Source: Haliclona indistincta (taxonomy: Eukaryota; Porifera; Demospongiae; Haplosclerida; Chalinidae). Taken from it: a stretch of DNA of 64,000 bases. The first letter of the stretch is position 1. Every line of letters begins with the position of its first letter. The notes beneath the pieces were generated by a model. The model was not told where the DNA came from, did no database searches, and saw only the letters and a list, made by a program, of their open reading frames with translations. The position numbers and the translations under genes were made by a program. The stretch lies in assembly GCA_964017065.1 (NCBI GenBank), contig OZ024784.1, positions 12,443,152 through 12,507,151 on the forward strand, in the 5' to 3' direction. Below are positions 35,101-48,721 of the stretch, one piece after another.

Positions 35101-37877
35101 GCTTAACCCTTCAAGTGCGGACAGCAATTCTAGCCTCTATTTTGTGAATTTCACTAACCTTTGAAACCATTAGACAGACAAACTAGCGCTGTGATCACTG
35201 TTAATATGCAAAATCAACTTGCACAACGTGCGGGCTTGTTGTCAATGACAATTGCGGTTAACCACGCCCACTTGACGATCTACCAACTGTCGCGTGCTAG
35301 AATCACTCTCACCGGAGCAAAAAATGCCACTTGTTTGGTCAAAACAGCACGTGTGAGACAAAGTTAGTGCACGTATGGCTGCTTTTTATGTCAAGAAGCC
35401 CCTGGAGGCTGGAGACCCAGTGGTGCTAGGTAATCCCGCCATAGCTCTGCTTGGCGGGGCCGCAGGCCCCGCCAATGGCTCGCCATCACACCCCACATAG
35501 CTGTATTTGGTCCATAGGTGAAATAAACTATCTTCGAATTTTAACGCCCACTTCCGGTGACGTCAAACTTGCCGGGCGACTATAGTCGCCCGCAGCTTGT
35601 GAAGGGTTAATAGTTAGTACATGTTTCGTCACTATTTTATGTGGTGATAGTTAATGATGGCAGCTGTATCTTCTCAGCTTGTTCAAGTGAGGATTCCAGC
35701 TGGATCCGGCTGCTATCAGACTGCATATGTCACTGTCACTGATGAAGGTGTTTATCTAGTGCAGAAAGGTATGAGCTGATTATAGTGTTTCTAGTTCAAG
35801 TAGAAAGGTTAAATAATAGATTTTAGGGTGTCTAATATGATTTGAAGGGTGTCTACTCAAACATGCTCTTTCCGTCTGGATATAATGTGTCATAGTTCCC
35901 ACTGATACTGGATATATTGTGGTCACCAGTATACTGCTTGTCACCAGCTTATTTGTGCACGTTTACTGCAAATTGGGCTCAATATTAATACGAGAATGTT
36001 ACATGGCTCAATTTGAGTGTTACTATTGTTGTTACTCAGATGGCAGTGAGGGTTCATACAGTAGAATGCTAGTCATAAGATTCACACAGCTACATCACAT
36101 AATCATTGGATTGAGCTGGCAGTCACTGGGCCTGGCTTACACTAAGAGAGAAGAAGGAGAACCAGTAGTTGGTAGGAGAAGAGAAGCCAAATATCACAAA
36201 CAGATACTAATCACTGGCAATGAAGCTGTTTCAAGGTATTTACTGTCACTTTCTCTCACATTGCACCACTTTACTCCATCATTTTTAGGAGTATAGCTAA
36301 TCTAATCAGGAAAACTGCTAGTCTTTCTCCTGGCTTTGGCCGCTCTATTCCACTCAACAGAGATGATGAATCACGTATTGAAGCTATTGAAAGAGAACTC
36401 ATTAAGCTAGGCAGCCAAGTGGGTGCATGTTCTTTATCATTGAATTAATGTTCAACAGTTGTTGATATGTTTTAACAAGTGTTTTGTTTTCCTTTTTGCT
36501 TTCATCAGACAAGCATGGAAGTGGTCCGATACAGCTTAGTACACTGGGAACAACTAATGGGAGACCCCCCTTCAGTGCTACCTACAGTGACTAGTGAAAA
36601 TGAACCTGAAGGTAACCACAGTAGTAGGATTGATTCAATTAGCTAATACACACTATAATTATTGTTTGTTATACAGGCCCACTATCGGGTACATTGTATG
36701 TTAAAGGAACCAGTCTCCTGGGTAGTGGGTGGAGACCGGCTTACTTTGTGCTAAGAGTTGACACACTCTTCCAGTACAATGATCAGGCAAGTGTGTTTGC
36801 TGCACCTATCTGGTTGCTACTTTTCGGTTGTTTTCTTTTCAGGGTGAAATCAGTCCTAAAGCGTCATACCCACTAAGGTACAGAATAGTTTTCTATTGTC
36901 ATGAGACAATAATTATTCTACTTTTCTCTTGTAGAGGTTTGAAATTTGGTGGCTGCACAAGAGCACCTGGAGAAAATAGGACGTTTGCTTTCAAGGTGAC
37001 CTGTTCCTGCATCCCTTTTAATACAATCTGGTGATGTTAATGTCTCTTTGCAGATGATAGACAGCAATGGATCATCAACACTGTTAGCAGCTGATAGTGA
37101 GGAAGAGATGACAAAGTGGATGCAGTCGCTGTGTCTGGCAGCATGTGGCTCTGAGGTGAGGAAGATTCGGTTGCTATAGTTAATATTTCATCACACTCTC
37201 AGCAGTCACCCCAGCACTCTCCTGTGCACAGTAAAGGAGGAATGGATTGTGCAGTGATGCTAACTAACACTGGAGTAAGTTAATTATGCATATACAAGTC
37301 AGTAAAAGTATTTTGATTGCAATTGTTGCTATAGTTACATGTGCTGTTAGAGGACTGGTCAAATGAGTCTGTCCGATTAACAACCAGTATTACTGTTGAA
37401 GAAGTCACAGAGATTGGTGTTGACAAAGATCTCCCTCTATACTGTACTCTGGTCAGTGATATAACATGACACAAATAAACTTCGTGGGTTATAGAAATTA
37501 CGCTGCATGTAGTACACAACCTCAATAAAATTAGTATCTCGGTTACCAGCGCTGTGTCACTGTTTCTTGTTCAGGCATATGACGATTCTACATCTGGTGC
37601 CCAAGGGCTCTGGATGCTCTGCTTTAGCTCTGAGTATGAACTCGGTCAATTTGAAGCAGCGTTAAGTTCTAAGTGGAAAGAAAAATTTGAGGTTAGATTG
37701 ATACAAGGACTGTATCTGTCTTCAGTTTTGACTTCTATCCACTACTAGGTGGATATCACATTTGTAGAGATGCTGGACCCTACAGTGAAGGCAAGAGCAA
37801 AGAGAGCAGTTGAACTAATGATGAGCAGTAGTAGTCGCAGTGACAGCATCACAAGAGGGCGAACTGAGTACACATAG
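32141..37877 (+). CDS. PLEKHM2/SKIP-like RUN and PH domain protein
   Basis: Adaptor predicted to link lysosomal Arl8 to kinesin, as vertebrate PLEKHM2 (SKIP) does. Start 32141 (MAARSSSRTRMKDVLLEHVSRDIKA). Exons then give an N-terminal RUN domain: LCDHLDLVLMHGLINDDTGYWDLSSYF, WICLALNEQSLECYFRMFVENQSVIQQWY and LLSGLDYVTFDLSL. The large exon about 33223-34305 is a disordered acidic/Ser-rich linker with SKGRKKKRRPKD. After an intron with repeats come a conserved C-terminal region and a PH domain: GTLYVKGTSLLGSGWRPAYFVLR, LKFGGCTRAPGENRTFAFK and EEEMTKWMQSLC. GGC-R-A is shared with PLEKHM2. The stop is at 37875-37877. No C-terminal zinc finger, so not PLEKHM1. Confidence 0.85.
34334..34537. mobile_element. 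204-bp MITE with TACCGTATAGCGGGAAA ends
   Basis: TACCGTATAGCGGGAAATTT at the left is the exact complement of the right end, which finishes TTTCCCGCTATACGGTA. The flanking TA can be read as a target duplication. The element has internal TTCGTGAAA/TTTCACGAA-type repeats. It sits in a PLEKHM2-like intron. Related ends occur at 21773 and, more weakly, at 18310. Confidence 0.8.
34651..34682. repeat. Perfect 32-bp palindrome
   Basis: The half-site TAACTAGGGCTACATG is followed directly by its exact reverse complement, with no spacer. It lies in the same PLEKHM2-like intron, about 110 bp after the MITE. It may be a solo remnant of a foldback element. Confidence 0.9.
35107..35606. mobile_element. 500-bp TTAA-flanked MITE (TTAACCCTT ends)
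   Basis: TTAA at 35103-35106 and 35607-35610 flank an element whose ends are CCCTTCAAGTGCGG and, in reverse complement, CCCTTCACAAGCTGCGG. This is a typical piggyBac-like end. It lies in a PLEKHM2-like intron (35063-35677). No transposase is seen. It is unrelated in sequence to the 19574/20225 pair. Confidence 0.75.
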
Positions 37878-37993
37878 TATAATGTAATAATGCTGTTTGT
37901 GTGATTTTATGAAGGTTATTCAAAATTGTTTTGTGTTATCATTATTTTTTGTCATAACAAAACCAGCAGCTTTTAGTGCCAGTGTTTCAAAGC

Positions 37994-40900
37994 ATGATGT
38001 ATCCTAGGATTTGCTTTTTTGGCTTGCTCAGTGCACTGCTAACACACCGAGTAGTGTTCTCCTATATTGATACGTACCCGACTGTTGAAAGCACTGACAA
38101 CACGACTACAGAGCCACTGTTCTTCGCACTAATTTTGTCCTTTGGCGGTGGATTTAACAGCTCGCACATGATTCCTGGAGTACAACTGGCGCTGGATCGC
38201 ATAAATCAAGACCCTCAAATGCTTCCCGGGTATACACTCCACTACACTCTCACTGACTCTCAGGTACACGCATAAATCAGTTCGTGTACCTGTATAGTAT
38301 TTTTTACTCAACAGTGCAATGATTCAGTAGCTTTGAAAGGATTCTTCCAGCAAATAGTACCTGGGCCTACCAAAATTGCAGTGATCGGTGCTGGCTGCTC
38401 TGTAGCTACAGAACCAGTCGCAGCCATAAGCCACTTGTACAATATCACTCATGTAGGTTCGTCAAACGTTAGTATGCTACTTGTTACACTTCCTGACAGG
38501 TTTCTTGTTCCTCATCCTCATCATCACTTGCGAACAGGAATAAATTCAAAAGTTATTTTCAACTCCTACCAACAGATGATCGTCTTTCTCCAGCATTTGT
38601 AGCCCTCAGTGAAGAGTACAACTGGAGACGCATAACAATCATCAAGCAAAATGAGAATCTATTTAATAGAGTAATAATTATTTTAAAGATAAAGCAGATA
38701 CAATATACAAAAGTAATTATTATTTTTAGCTGGTAGATCAAATGGTGGATTCATTTTCTCAAATGAACATTTCATGGATCTTACATGACTTTGACAGCTC
38801 AAGAGGAGTGATTTCATTAGGAGAAACAATATTGTTTGTATGTTACTAACAATAATTAATACATTGGAACCCCTCTTAGCGGACACCCCTCTCCAGAGGA
38901 CACCCTCTCTATAATAGACACTTACTGAATCCCAAATATAACCCAAAAGTATAATAAACCCCTGACCAGAAGACACCCTCTCTATAATGGGCAATTTTGT
39001 TGGTCCCAATGGTGTCCACCTTAGAGAGGTTCCACTGTGCAACATTATAAAATTGTGTTGTTGTTGTTTTTCCTGCAGAATTCAAAAAACAGGATTACCT
39101 TTCTTGCTATGTATTCTAATCATGCTAGATCATACATTTGTGAGGTCAGAACTATAGTCTGTGTTTTGTGCTGTTCTATTACATTCACACAGGCTTCCAA
39201 GCGAGGATTGCGTTACCCTCAGTATGTGTTCATTGTTTATGGCTGGTATCGATACCAATGGTGGTACCCTTCCAAAAATGACAACATCACATGCAATATT
39301 ACTGAAATGGAACAAGTGCTCGATAGGAGCTTGCTAGTAACACAGTATCCAGATATACTGAACCAAACTGAGATAACCGATACTGGAGAGGTCAGTTATA
39401 CTATAGGAACTCTTAGTTATTACTTATTTCTCATGAACATAGGATTATGAAACGTTTAGAATGGATCTAGATAGCCTATTGAATATGACAGATTTTGAGT
39501 ACTTCGATCTTGCTGAGCAATGTTACGATGCCACATGGACTCTGGCAAAAGCATTAAATGACACAATTTCAGGTTTGATTCGTGTGTATGAGAGCTTTTG
39601 AATTCTTAACTTGTGCGCACAGACCTTCAGAACAATGCTACACTGAATTTGTTAGCAGCTCAAGCAGAGAAACTTAATGGCACCGAGTTTACTTTGGACG
39701 ACTTTACCTACCAAAACAACATTGTAGAGACTATCATGTTCAGACATCTTGAACAGACAAACTTCACTGGAATAACAGTAGGTCACATACAGTGTCTACA
39801 AGCAGCAACTAATGGCTCTATTCATGTAGGGAAATGTGACATTTGATAGTTTAGGAATTCGGACTGTAAGTCGACTAAGAATTTCTCAGTATCAAAAAGA
39901 TAGTGAGTTTATTGTTACACGTGTTCCATACGAGTATGCGAGTGATGAATTATTCATTAGGTGACATGATGCTGAATAGAGTCGAAATAGGTTCAGTATT
40001 TACAGGAGACAAAGGGTTCCAATACAGAGATGGCGCTAATTCATCTAATGTTTGGCCAAGTTAGTTAACTAGTCATTGTTTTTTCTTAGTCTACTTTCAA
40101 TTTCCACAGTATTTGTCCCGTATGATGGTGTTGCTGAGAATGTAACAGTCTCAGTCCATGTGGCAGTTACTGTTTCTTACACTCTATTGATTGTTCCTGG
40201 AATTGTATTTGCTGTCATCTGTTTGTCATTTAATATTTTCTATAGAAACACAAGGTAATAATTATTTTTGTGCACAATATTTCTGTGTGTTATACTTCAA
40301 CAATTACAGACTTGTTCGTTTGTCAAGTTCATCTCTCAACTACGTCATCATTGGTGGAGCATTGATCATGTATTTTAGCATCATTCTGTACATATTACCA
40401 GTAGTGGATCAGACGGCTACTACAGTTCTGTGTAATGTAAGTGCATGACATATAAATACTTTTGGTTATAAAGTAATTTTAATAGATAAGGCCAAGATTG
40501 CTAAGTCTTGGATATTGTCTTTGTTTTGGGACTATATTAGCCAAGATGTGGAGGGTGTATTACATATTCACTAATCCTACACCTAACAGAAAGGTAAGCC
40601 GAAATGCATAATATCATTTTAATTTCCATTGTGTTTTCAGGGTATCAGAGATTGGCATTTGGGCATATTTGTTGCAGCACTTGTACTCATTGATGTGGTG
40701 TTGTTTGGAGTTGTAGCCGCTCTACCTTTTGCACGAGACCTAGCTCCATTGGTACCCAATGAAGAGCATCTTACAGAAGAGACCGGGGTAAGTTACATAC
40801 CTGTTGCAAGTTGTACTGAGTGCATTATAATACTAAGTCGGTTTTTAGATTCTCCGACGCAGAACTGATTTCTTCATTTATACCTGCAACCAGCGATCTA

Positions 40901-41574
40901 ACTATACGTTAAGTGGAGTCTTATTTGGATACATAGCTTTACTCCAAGTTGCTGCCATTTTTCTCGCATTTGGAACACGTAAAGTGAAAGTGAAGGGGCT
41001 GAATGATTCACTGTATATTGCAGCTATCATCTACATTACCAGCATTCTGTGGGTAGCAATTATTCTGGTATCAGTTTTATTGAACAACTCAGTAAATACT
41101 TATTCTGTGTTGCTAGCTACCATCATCTTCATATCAGCCTCTGTTATACTAGGATTGGTGTTTGTACCAAAGGTATATAAAAGTAGTTAGTCGGTTGTCA
41201 ACTTCAAGATGTGTGCTAAAAAAATTAATGTGCTTTCTTTGCTTTAGATGGTGTGGCTCTCAAAGGATCTAAAAGGAGTAAATATTTTCAGCAGTACTCA
41301 GAATGCCCAACAGCAGCCATCCACTGTTCTAGCTCACTTCTCCAGCAACACTGTTGATAGTATCTTGTCAGACAAGACCATCACGGACAATAAAAAGATT
41401 GAGCTACTAGCAACACGAGTTAGAGAACTGGAAGCAAATGTTGGTTTGATCATAATAATTATCGGCTCTGCTTTTCATTTGTCTCACTTAATCTTTCGTC
41501 AGGAAAAAATATTGAAGAGTTTGGACACAGTTAATGGCAGAGCTAGTGTTAGTTCTACACTTAATGACATGTAG
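37994..41574 (+). CDS. GABA-B-like class C GPCR, copy 1
   Basis: Metabotropic GABA-B-type receptor. A signal peptide (MMYPRICFFGLLSALLTHRVVFS) precedes a Venus-flytrap domain: FGGGFNSSHMIPGVQLALDRIN, VIGAGCSVATEPVAAISHLYNI, SSSSSSLANRNKFKSYFQLLP, YNWRRITIIKQ, AMYSNHARSYICEASKRG, VYGWYRYQWWYP and CYDATWTLAKALNDT. No class C Cys-rich domain follows, as in GABA-B receptors. Seven membrane segments come next (LVRLSSSSLNYVIIGGALIMYFS, GIRDWHLGIFVAALVLIDVVLFG, FGTRKVKVKGLNDS and others). The C-tail has a coiled coil (KKIELLATRVRELEANV). Many small introns, some about 50 nt. A MITE in one intron is absent from copy 2. Stop at 41572-41574. Confidence 0.9.
38862..39038. mobile_element. MITE of the CAGTGGAACC family
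   Basis: The right end in reverse complement reads CACAGTGGAACCTCTCTAAGG; the left end reads CATTGGAACCCCTCTTAGC. Internal sequence matches, in opposite orientation, the element at 5218-5346. It lies in an intron of the first GABA-B-like gene and is missing from the corresponding intron of the second, so it inserted after the duplication. Confidence 0.8.
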
Positions 41575-41929
41575 AGGACACAGATTAATCACGACAGCTG
41601 CAGATTCTCACTATATAATAGCAATCATGTTTTTTCATTAATTTTATGTAGTTAGACTGTAATTTTATGAGACCATTGTGAGCAGAATTTAGAGACACCA
41701 TCACTATGTGTATATGCAGTGTATACTGTTGACTGCACATGGTGTGTCATTATCCATGCAGTGCTGTAATCAGACATTAAACCAGTTGGATTTCCTGTTA
41801 TTAACACCTTGTATCAGATGTCCCTAGTGTCATTGGTTGTTATCTTAATTGTTTCCAGTCACTGGGTGTTGCAGACACTAGTTTACTTAAGCCAAGAATA
41901 GTTCGACAAAATTGCTGCTGATCGTTAGG
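41575..41929. other. Intergenic between the tandem receptors
   Basis: Contains the 3'UTR of copy 1 and the promoter of copy 2. I see no other feature. Confidence 0.5.
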
Positions 41930-44900
41930 ATGTCTCCAGCGATTCGGGTATTTGTCTTGCTCAGTGCACTGTTAACACATGAAGTAGTGTTCTCCTATAT
42001 TGGTACGTACCCGACTGTGGAAAACTCCAGCGAAAATGCGACTACAAAGCCGTTGTTCTTTGCGTTGATTACGTCGTTTGGCGGTGGATTCAACAGCTCC
42101 CACATGATTCCTGGAGTACAACTGGCGCTGGATCGCATAAATCAAGACCCTCAAATACTTCCAGGGTACACGCTCCACTACACTCTCACTGACTCTCAGG
42201 TGCGTGCGTGTGAGCAACTAGATCGCAGTATCATGTTTTTTTACTCAACAGTGCAATCATTCAGTAGCTTTAAAGGGATTCTTCCAGCAAATAGTACCTG
42301 GGCCTACCAAGGTTGCAGTGATCGGTGCTGGCTGCTCTGTAGCTACAGAACCTGTTGCAGACATAAGCCACTTCTACAATATCACTCATGTAAGTCTATA
42401 TAATACATCCCATCATGGTAACCTGTGACTTGTTCCACAGATTTCTTGTGCCTCATCCTCATCAATACTTGCAAACAGGATCAGATTCAAGAGTTATTTT
42501 CAACTCCTACCAGTAGAAGATGGTCTCTCTCCAGCATTTGTAGCCCTCAGTGAAGAGTACAACTGGAGACGCATAACAATCATCAAGCAAAACGAGAATC
42601 TGTTCAGCACGGTATAATTTTTTAAAGAGACATAAGACAATGCATGCATGTCATAAATTTTCTGTAGTTGGTTAATCAAATGGTGAGTTCTTTTTCACAA
42701 GTGAACATCTCTTGGAATTTACACGAGTTTGACAGTCCGAAGGGAGTACTCTCACTAGGCAATACCATATTTGTATGTTCATCTGCAGATTGTTATCAAC
42801 TCATTATTATAGTACATATGGTTCTTGTTTATAGGACCCAGATAACAGGATTACCTTTCTTGCTATGTATTCTGATCATGCTAGATCATACATTTGTGAG
42901 GTCAGAACTATAGTCTGTGTTTTGTGCTGTTCTATTACATTCACACAGGCTTCCAAGCGAGGATTGAGCTACCCTCAGTATGTGTTCATTGTTTATGGCT
43001 GGTATCGATACCAATGGTGGTACCCATCCAAAAATGACAACATCACATGTAATATTACTGAAATGGAACAAGTGCTCGATAGGAGCTTGCTAGTAACACA
43101 GTATCCAGATATACTGAACCAAACTGAGATAACCGATACTGGAGAGGTCAGTTATACTATAGGAACTCTTTGTTATTACTTATTTCTCTTGAGCATAGGA
43201 TTATGAAACGTTTAGAATGGATTTAGATAGCCTATTGAATATGACAGATTTTGAGTACTTCGATCTTGCTGAGCAATGTTACGATGCCACGTGGACTTTG
43301 GCAAAAGCATTAAATGACACAATTTCAGGTTTGATTCGTGTGTATGAGAGCTTTTGAATTCTTAACTTGTGCGCACAGACCTTCAGAACAATGCTACACT
43401 GAATATGTTAGCAGCTCAAGCAGAGAAACTTAATGGCACTGAGTTTACTTTGGAAGACTTTACCTACAAAAACAACATTGTAGAGACTATCATGTTCAGA
43501 CATCTTGAACAGACAAACTTCACTGGAATAACAGTAGGTCACGTACATTGTCTACAAGCAGCAACTAATGGCTCTATTCATGTAGGGAAATGTGACATTT
43601 GATAGTTTAGGAATTCGGACAGTAAACCGATTAAGAATTTCTCAGTATCAAAAGGATAGTGAGTAATTTACATTGTTCAATGCGAGTGATGAATTATTCA
43701 TCAGGTGACATGATGCTGAATAGAGTCGAAATAGGTTCAGTATTTACAGGAGACAAAGGGTTCCAATACAGAGAAGGTGCTAATTCATCTAATGTTTGGC
43801 CAAGTTAGTTATATAGTCTATTGCTGCTACATTTAAATAGTTATTATTGTTTCACAGTATTTGTCCCGTATGATGGTGTTGCTAAAAATGTCACAGTCTC
43901 AGTCCATGTGGCAGTTACTGTTTCATATACACTTCTGATGTTCACTGGAATTACATTTGCCATTGTCTGTCTATTATTCAACATAATCTTCAGAAAGACG
44001 AGGTTATTTTATATCACAAACACTTTGAATAGTTAGTGTGAGTGTGTCAAGAGTTAAGGAGTAATGATACATAACATCACAATAATCATAATACGCTTTC
44101 CTTCTCAAAGACTTGTTCGTTTGTCAAGTTCATCTCTCAACTACGTCATCATTGCTGGAGCATTGATCATGTATTTTAGCATCATTCTGTACGTATTACC
44201 AGTAGTGGATCAGACGGCTACTACAGTTCTGTGTAATGTAAGTGCATGACATATAAATACTTTTGGTTATAAAGTAATTTTAATAGATAAGGCCAAGATT
44301 GCTAAGTCTTGGATATTGTCTTTGTTTTGGGACTATATTAGCCAAGATGTGGAGGGTGTATTACATATTCACTAATCCTACACCAAACAGAAAGGTAAGC
44401 CGAAATGTATAATATCATTTTAATTTCTATTGTGTTTTCAGGGTATCAGAGATTGGCATTTGGGCATATTTGTTGCAGCACTTGTACTCATTGATGTGGT
44501 GTTGTTTGGAGTTGTAGCCGCTCTACCTTTTGCACGAGACCTAGCTCCATTGGTACCCAATGAAGAGCATCTTACAGAAGAGACTGGGGTAAGTTACATA
44601 CCTGTTGCAAGTTGTACTGAGTGCATTATAATACTAAATCGGTTTTAGATTCTCCGACGCAGAACTGATTTCTTCATTTATACCTGCAACCAGCGATCTA
44701 ACTATACATTAAGTGGAGTCTTATTTGGATACATAGCTTTACTCCAAGTTGCTGCCATTTTTCTCGCATTTGGAACACGTAAAGTGAAAGTGAAGGGGCT
44801 GAATGATTCACTGTATATTGCAGCTATCATCTACATTACCAGCATTCTGTGGGTAGCAATTATTCTGGTATCAGTTTTATTGAACAACTCAGTAAATACT

Positions 44901-45363
44901 TATTCTGTGTTGCTAGCTACCATCATCTTCATATCAGCCTCTGTTATACTAGGATTGGTGTTTGTACCAAAGGTAACTCACGTGCTACATCATACCATAA
45001 TATGCATTCTTTGCTACAGATGGTGTGGCTCTACAAAGATCCAGATGGGAAAAGTATTTTCAGTACTTCTCAGAATGGTCAACAGCAGCAGCCACCCACT
45101 GTTCTCGCTCACTTCTCCAGCAATACTGTCGATAGTATCCTGTCAGACAAGTCTACCACTGACAGTACAAAGATTGAGCTACTAGCAACGCGAGTTAGAG
45201 AACTGGAAGCAAATGTTAGTTTGAGCATACATTTAGTTCATTTAGTCACATGGACAAGATTACAGTAAGTTATCATAGACATGCTAATCTAATTTTGCAG
45301 GAGAAAAGGCTGAAGTCTCGAGCTGGTAGGGCTAGTATTGATTCTACACTGGACATGCCCTAA
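41930..45363 (+). CDS. GABA-B-like class C GPCR, copy 2
   Basis: Tandem paralogue of the previous gene with the same exon-intron layout. Signal peptide MSPAIRVFVLLSALLTHEVVFS, then the same flytrap blocks (GGGFNSSHMIPGVQLALDRIN, ISCASSSSILANRIRFKSYFQLLP), seven membrane segments and a coiled-coil tail (STKIELLATRVRELEANV). The N-terminal exons and the C-tail differ most between copies, while the exons and introns for the membrane region (for example 44110-44970 against 40316-41175) are almost identical. The end is TAA at 45361-45363 after a shorter tail. The two genes may encode subunits of one heterodimer, as vertebrate GABA-B does; this is inference. Confidence 0.9.
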
Positions 45364-45525
45364 CTACAAGTGGCAATAACAATACTGTTTGCTATAATAA
45401 TTATGTTGCTTTGACTGATAAATAATTAATGATTAGTTTCTATCAAAATTAATAGATGCGCTCGCTCAGGCTCAGAAGGCGAAACTTGTAGGCGGAGCGT
45501 ACTTTGATCAATCTCGGCGGCGGCC

Positions 45526-48500
45526 ATGTCTCAGTTCTTTGTTAATTTGCGGAGCAGGAGCGAAGAGGTGAGGTTGAGGGCTGCCCGTGACTTGCAGAAG
45601 TATGTTTCTACTGAGCTTCGTGAGCTACCTACGTGTGGACAACAGTTGGATGAGATCAATCAGCACATTTACCAGCTGATATCAAGCACTGAGGTACACG
45701 AGAAGAAGGGTGGCATACTAGCAATTGGTGAGACTGAGTAGGTGGAAGATGATCAGTTGATCATTGATGTTTTTATTTGATGCACACTGAACACACACAG
45801 TGAGTCTGGTAGCACTTGAAGGCAATGTGACTCGTCTTGGTCGTTATGCCAACTACTTGCGTGTCATCATTCCTCACAATGATGTCTCACTCACTGAAAT
45901 GGTGGCTAAGGCAATGGGTCAGCTTGCTCTGTGTGAGGGTACATACACTGCTGAGTATGTTGAGTTTGAGATCAAGAGAGCTCTGGAGTGGTTATCTGGC
46001 AATGAAAATAAGAAACTAGCAGCTGTCATGATCCTGAGAGAACTTGCTACACACACACCAACACTGTTCTACATGCAGTTCCCACAGTTCTTTGAGAATG
46101 TGTTTGTTGCTGTTCGTGATCCTAAGGTTAGTGTCATCATGCTTGTCATTAACCCTCAGCGCATGCGCGAGGGTTACGGTACTTGGTTTGTCATTCGTTC
46201 GTTCTGTCCATCGAGCTGCAGAGATCAGCGATTACTTCTACACGCTGGTGATTTCACACAGTAGTACTTCACTAGCTAGCCTTGCCGGGGCTGTATGACC
46301 AAGACAATTACCCCATACTTATAGCACATTTTGTGCTGACTTCACCATTACTGTACATCCATCATACATATTACATGTTTCCTCTTTTTACTAGCCACTG
46401 ATCCGTGAAAGAACTGTATCTGCATTGAGAGCTTGCTTGAGGCTTGTTGCTGAACGAGAGAGCAAAGAGACTGTCAACACTCGCTACTATGAGGTCACCA
46501 GCTCATACTCGCTTTGTCTCTGATATTCAGTACCACCTCTCTCTCTCTCTCTCTCTCTCTCTCTAGTTAGCCTATGAGGAAGCTGTGTCTGGGTTTGTTG
46601 AGGGAGGAGCTGCTCGTGATAAAACCAGTGGACTCACTCGTGATGACCGTATACATGGTTCCCTGTTAGTGATCAATGAGCTCATTATGAACAGCTCATT
46701 CCCGGATGAGGTATACTGCAAATTATGTGGTGTGCAGCAAGCACCGTTGGAATCAATTTTTTCACATCCAGAGTGTTAGAGCTGAGCTGATGGACGACCA
46801 TGAGTCAGAGGATGTTGCTGGGCTAGAATCACTCATGGATGGAGCTGAGAACAAATCATTCAGTCATCTTGCTACTCCCTCTTCTTTCTCATCATCTTCC
46901 TCATCCAGTTCCTCTGCATTATCCTCTGTCTCCTCCACTAGTCTTGTTTCATCGTCCACCACACTCCTTGTACGAACTCCTGAAAGAAGTAGGAGTTCTT
47001 TATGTTAATATTTTGATTATATTGCTGTGTGTTTGTTGCAGGTCCTCTCACATCGCATAGCTCACAGCAGATACGCAGGTTCCCCGGATTCTCTTTTAGT
47101 TTTGGCGTAGGCAAGAGAACTGAGCAGAAGTTTCAGCCTAGCAAGAACTGTCAACAATTTATGAATAAACGGTTTGATGAGGTGAGTTTCAGGAGTCATG
47201 CAGATTTTTCTTCTAAATTGTATACCGTAGATCTGCCGTAGATCGTATTATTTTCATGGACAATGAATTAGAGCGGAACAGTGATTTTGTGAAAACTATT
47301 TTTCGCAAATTGAGAGCGTGCCACATGGAAATGTATGGCTAAAGCAACACATCCTAAATTTTGTCCCATTTAAGTTTCACAAATGCATGCTAATTCAAAT
47401 AATACGATCTACGGTAAATACCAGGTTTTCAGTGTTGTGCTGTATCAATCTGTTGCCTTCCTTTCTGTGTGCAGGTTTGTCGTTTGGTGATGAAGAACAA
47501 GAACAGTCGTAGCACCCTCATACAGCAGACTCTACTCACACTGTTACCACGCATTGCAGCTCTCAACTCAGAACTATTTGCTCTCAAGTAATGACTACAC
47601 ATGCATGTTGCTGCTATACTGCTCACTCCTTCTCTATAGCTACATGACTGATGCAGTCGGTTACCTGATGAGCTCACTCAAAAAGGACAGAGAAAGGTCT
47701 ACAGCATTCAGAGCTGTGGGTCAGATGGTATTAGTACTGAAGGACAGAATGGATCTCGCCCCAGTCATACTGACAGTGAAGAATAACTTACCACGTCAAG
47801 ACATTGGAACTCGGTAAAGTACCATCTTGCTTTACTCCTCTTATTTTCAATCCCCTCCCTTTAGTCGTCCTGGTAAGAGTGCTGCAGTACCAGAGCCGGC
47901 AGTGTTCCTGTGTATCAGCATGCTGGCTAGGGCAGTGGGCTCCAATATCGAGGCAGCCATAAAGCCAATCCTGGATCAAATGTTTAGTGTTGGTCTCAGT
48001 ATCGAACTCACTAGTGCTCTTAAAGTGCTCGCTCAAGAGATACCTAACCTGCAGAAAGAGATACAAGGTGACTTTTGAATCGTGACGAGAAAAGATAGTT
48101 TAATGTTATGCACTGCAGATGGTCTTTTGAAGATGTTGTACATGATCCTGCTCCATCGACAGTTTAAACATCCTGGGGCTCCCAAGCAGGGCCCTGCCAC
48201 ATCACCCTCTAGTAAGATCTCCTTCCTCTCTTGCTCACTCATTTTTTCTCTCTCCTCTAGACCCTGCCCTGTCCTCATTACCTGACTCAGACATCAGCAA
48301 CATCACACTAGCACTGCAGACACTGGGAAGCTTCAATTTTGGAGGTCAGCACTACTGGTCATAGTATCTCTCACAACTGCTAGTGATGATAGTAGTGTTA
48401 TCAGTCTGTTCATTGTACTCATTATTCCTCTCTTAGCTCACCTCCCTCTTCAGCTGGTTCAGAATGTGGCTGACATGTATCTTGCCTCAGAACATAAAAG

Positions 48501-48659
48501 TGTTCGTCTGGAGGCAGTCAAGACATGTACTGCACTCCTTGTTCCTGCTCTCCTCCCAACAACTATATTTACACAGCCATTTGTCCAGTTCAGTCAGACG
48601 TCAGCTTCTGTTGTTGCTGACGTACTCAAAAAGCTGCTCTCTGTTGGTATTACTGACAC

Positions 48660-48721
<62 letters not shown>

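Noticed and set aside
39840..39900. Apparent stop codons in the GABA-B-like genes (copy 1 and copy 2)
   Set aside because: They fall in a 50-nt intron; splicing from GGAATAACA to GGAAATGTGACA restores the frame in both copies.
39844..39900. A 24-nt intron beginning GTAAGTCG in copy 1
   Set aside because: Too short to splice, and copy 2 has GTAAACCG at this place with the frame open in both, so it is exon.
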